From an uncultured Collinsella sp. (GTDB lineage: Bacteria > Actinomycetota > Coriobacteriia > Coriobacteriales > Coriobacteriaceae), in assembly GCA_900549655.1 (NCBI GenBank), contig UROZ01000108.1, forward strand, positions 1 to 6,910: a DNA stretch of 6,910 nucleotides, in the 5' to 3' direction. Shown here piece after piece: positions 5,383-6,910 of this stretch; position 1 is the stretch's first letter, and every line of letters starts with the position of its first letter. A program made the position numbers and the translations under genes. The notes under the pieces were generated by a model that was given only the letters and a program-made list of their open reading frames with translations, did no database searches and was not told the origin of the DNA.

Positions 5383-6910
5383 ATGAGGAAAACTCACCCC
5401 GTCAACGCGCTCAAAAAGCTTGGCATAGGCCTCGCCTTTGGAGCTGCAACCATCATGTCCATGCCGACATCTGCGCTCGCCTGCACGCAGATCTACATGG
5501 GCGGCAAGCTCACGGCGGACGGCAACACGTACTACGGCCGCGCCGAGGACTTTGGCAAGCGCTATCTTAAGCACTACGGCATCGAACCTGCCCACGAACC
5601 TGGCTTTAAGTACAGCTCGATTGAATCTGCTTTTGAATACACTTCGAACAAGCCTACCTATCGCTACAGCTATGTACGCGACCACCCCTCCAACTGGATG
5701 GGTCGCACCGACGCCTACTCCGAGGCCGGCATCAACGAGAAGGGCGTCTCCTGCTCCGCCACGCTAAGCACCTCCTATAACGAGGAGGCCGCTGCAGCAG
5801 ACCTCATCGATGAGGAAGTGGGTCTGGGCGAGTACAGTTACGGCAGCATCATCCTGGGCGAGAGCGCCACGGCCCGCGAGGGCGTCGAGCTCCTCGGCAG
5901 CCTGATCGATGATCAAGGCGTCTGCACCAACGACCAGATCATCATCGCCGACAACAACGAGACCTGGCTGTTCGCCACACTTTCCGCCCATCAGTGGATC
6001 GCCATGAAGCTCGCTGACGACGTCGCGTCGCTCAACCCTAATATCGGGAGCCTCAACTACGATGTCGACCTCAATGACACCGAGAATTGCCTCCACTCTG
6101 AAAAGATCCAATCCATGCCCGAAGAAAAGGGTTTCGCCAAATACTCCGCTGACGGCAAATTCGATGTCGCCCAAACGTATGGCGAAAGCCTCGCCGATTC
6201 CGGCGTAAACCAGTGGTCCCGCTATGTACAAGGCCGCGATTATTTTGGTAGTCAGCTGACCGAAGGCACAGATTACGACATTATCACAGTAAAGGAGAAA
6301 GGAAAACCTGACCAAAAGGGAGCCATGGTCAGCGAAATCCAGCCCCTGTTCTTCAAGCCTGGCAAGTCTGGTTGGAGCACTTTCGAGTTGATTCGCGCCT
6401 TCGGCAACCGCGGCGAGAACGTCCCTGGCCTCAAGGCGAACACTGATGGTGTTTATTGCATCGGCAGCGAGCGCAACACCGAGATCAACCTCTTCCAGAT
6501 TCGTCGCGGGTATGACCCCGAAGTCGCTACCATCCAGTGGGAAATGCTCTCCCGCGCCGCGTACTCCGTCGCCATCCCGTTGTACTCCGCTCTGATAACT
6601 GAGGTCAGCCCGTACTTCAGCGATCAGACCGTCTCCTTCGATCACTGCAAACAGACTGACGTCGTGTACAACGAGGAGCCCGAGAACTCAATCAACTACG
6701 TCCTCATGGACATCAGCTCGCTCTGCTTTGAGAACCCTGACACCCTTGGTATCAGCGTCCGTGCCTACCTCGATGCGCTCCAGAACGAGCTCATCGAGCA
6801 GAACAAGGAAGTTGACGCCGCCATGCTAGCCGAGACGACCACCGAGGGCCGCACTGCCCTGGCCAACAAGGCCGGCAACGCTGCCACCAAGAACACCTAT
6901 GTCAAGTGCA
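5383..6910 (+). CDS. Secreted C69-family dipeptidase (partial, 3' end outside window)
   Basis: Only the first 509 codons are in the window; the frame is open to the right edge. The N-terminus is a signal peptide: a basic start (MRKTHPVNALKK), a hydrophobic core (about 13-27), then TSALA before Cys34. The mature part begins CTQIYMGGKLTADGNTYYGR and continues to AEDF, the start of the C69/U34 peptidase family (PepD-like Ntn hydrolases), in which the N-terminal Cys is the nucleophile. Cleavage after A33 would expose it. INEKGV (117-122) and NNETWLFATLSAHQW (191-205) are further family blocks. It probably hydrolyses dipeptides outside the membrane. GGGAGG (5373-5378) precedes the ATG by four bases. 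A promoter and structured leader lie upstream, so it is a separate unit from the kinase. Any C-terminal anchor cannot be seen. Confidence 0.9.
   Translation, partial: MRKTHPVNALKKLGIGLAFGAATIMSMPTSALACTQIYMGGKLTADGNTYYGRAEDFGKRYLKHYGIEPAHEPGFKYSSIESAFEYTSNKPTYRYSYVRDHPSNWMGRTDAYSEAGINEKGVSCSATLSTSYNEEAAAADLIDEEVGLGEYSYGSIILGESATAREGVELLGSLIDDQGVCTNDQIIIADNNETWLFATLSAHQWIAMKLADDVASLNPNIGSLNYDVDLNDTENCLHSEKIQSMPEEKGFAKYSADGKFDVAQTYGESLADSGVNQWSRYVQGRDYFGSQLTEGTDYDIITVKEKGKPDQKGAMVSEIQPLFFKPGKSGWSTFELIRAFGNRGENVPGLKANTDGVYCIGSERNTEINLFQIRRGYDPEVATIQWEMLSRAAYSVAIPLYSALITEVSPYFSDQTVSFDHCKQTDVVYNEEPENSINYVLMDISSLCFENPDTLGISVRAYLDALQNELIEQNKEVDAAMLAETTTEGRTALANKAGNAATKNTYVKC

Noticed and set aside
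5470..5484. Lipobox reading of the dipeptidase signal peptide (lipoprotein)
   Set aside because: The residues before Cys34 are A-L-A, so position -3 is Ala rather than the Leu expected in a lipobox; ALA fits signal peptidase I, and the Cys matches the C69 nucleophile.
5764..6645. 293-codon minus-strand open frame opposite the dipeptidase
   Set aside because: The plus strand carries a continuous 509-codon C69 peptidase frame; the antisense frame has no family resemblance that I can see.

Overview
The window looks like a chromosomal segment from a GC-rich actinobacterium of the class Coriobacteriia, most likely Collinsella or a close relative. This is inferred from protein style, strong G/C preference at third codon positions, AGGAGG-type ribosome binding sites and the gene set. 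No rRNA or other decisive marker is present. It is mainly a housekeeping region. I see no phage, transposon, CRISPR, tRNA or rRNA.

Layout: positions 1-84 hold a long inverted repeat (21-bp perfect arms) beyond the 3' end of a minus-strand gene series. Reading that series in transcription order from about 4026 down to 119, it encodes ribonuclease D (rnd), a membrane zinc metallopeptidase of the YugP/DUF2268-like 'neutral zinc metallopeptidase' type, and the large (xseA) and small (xseB) subunits of exonuclease VII. Gaps are 125, 115 and 42 bp. A 12-bp GC-rich hairpin separates the metallopeptidase from xseA, so xseAB may be its own unit.

An intergenic region of about 100 bp (3959-4056) separates rnd from the plus-strand genes and contains an almost palindromic -10 element usable in both directions. 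To its right lie a lipid/diacylglycerol-kinase-family gene and a 30-codon single-pass membrane peptide whose Shine-Dalgarno overlaps the kinase stop codon. A strong intrinsic terminator follows (5112-5156).

An AT-richer spacer with a TATAAT promoter and a GCAA-tetraloop leader hairpin precedes the last gene. This is a secreted C69-family (Ntn-hydrolase) dipeptidase running off the right edge. Its signal-peptide cleavage site falls directly before the catalytic cysteine, so export would also generate the active N-terminus.

Functionally, xseAB and rnd are DNA and RNA 3'/5' processing nucleases. The kinase plus small membrane peptide point to membrane lipid metabolism. The metallopeptidase and dipeptidase act at or outside the membrane. 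No clearly new multi-gene system is visible. The most interesting items are the unlisted small membrane peptide, the symmetric divergent promoter, the long palindromic repeat and the structured dipeptidase leader.
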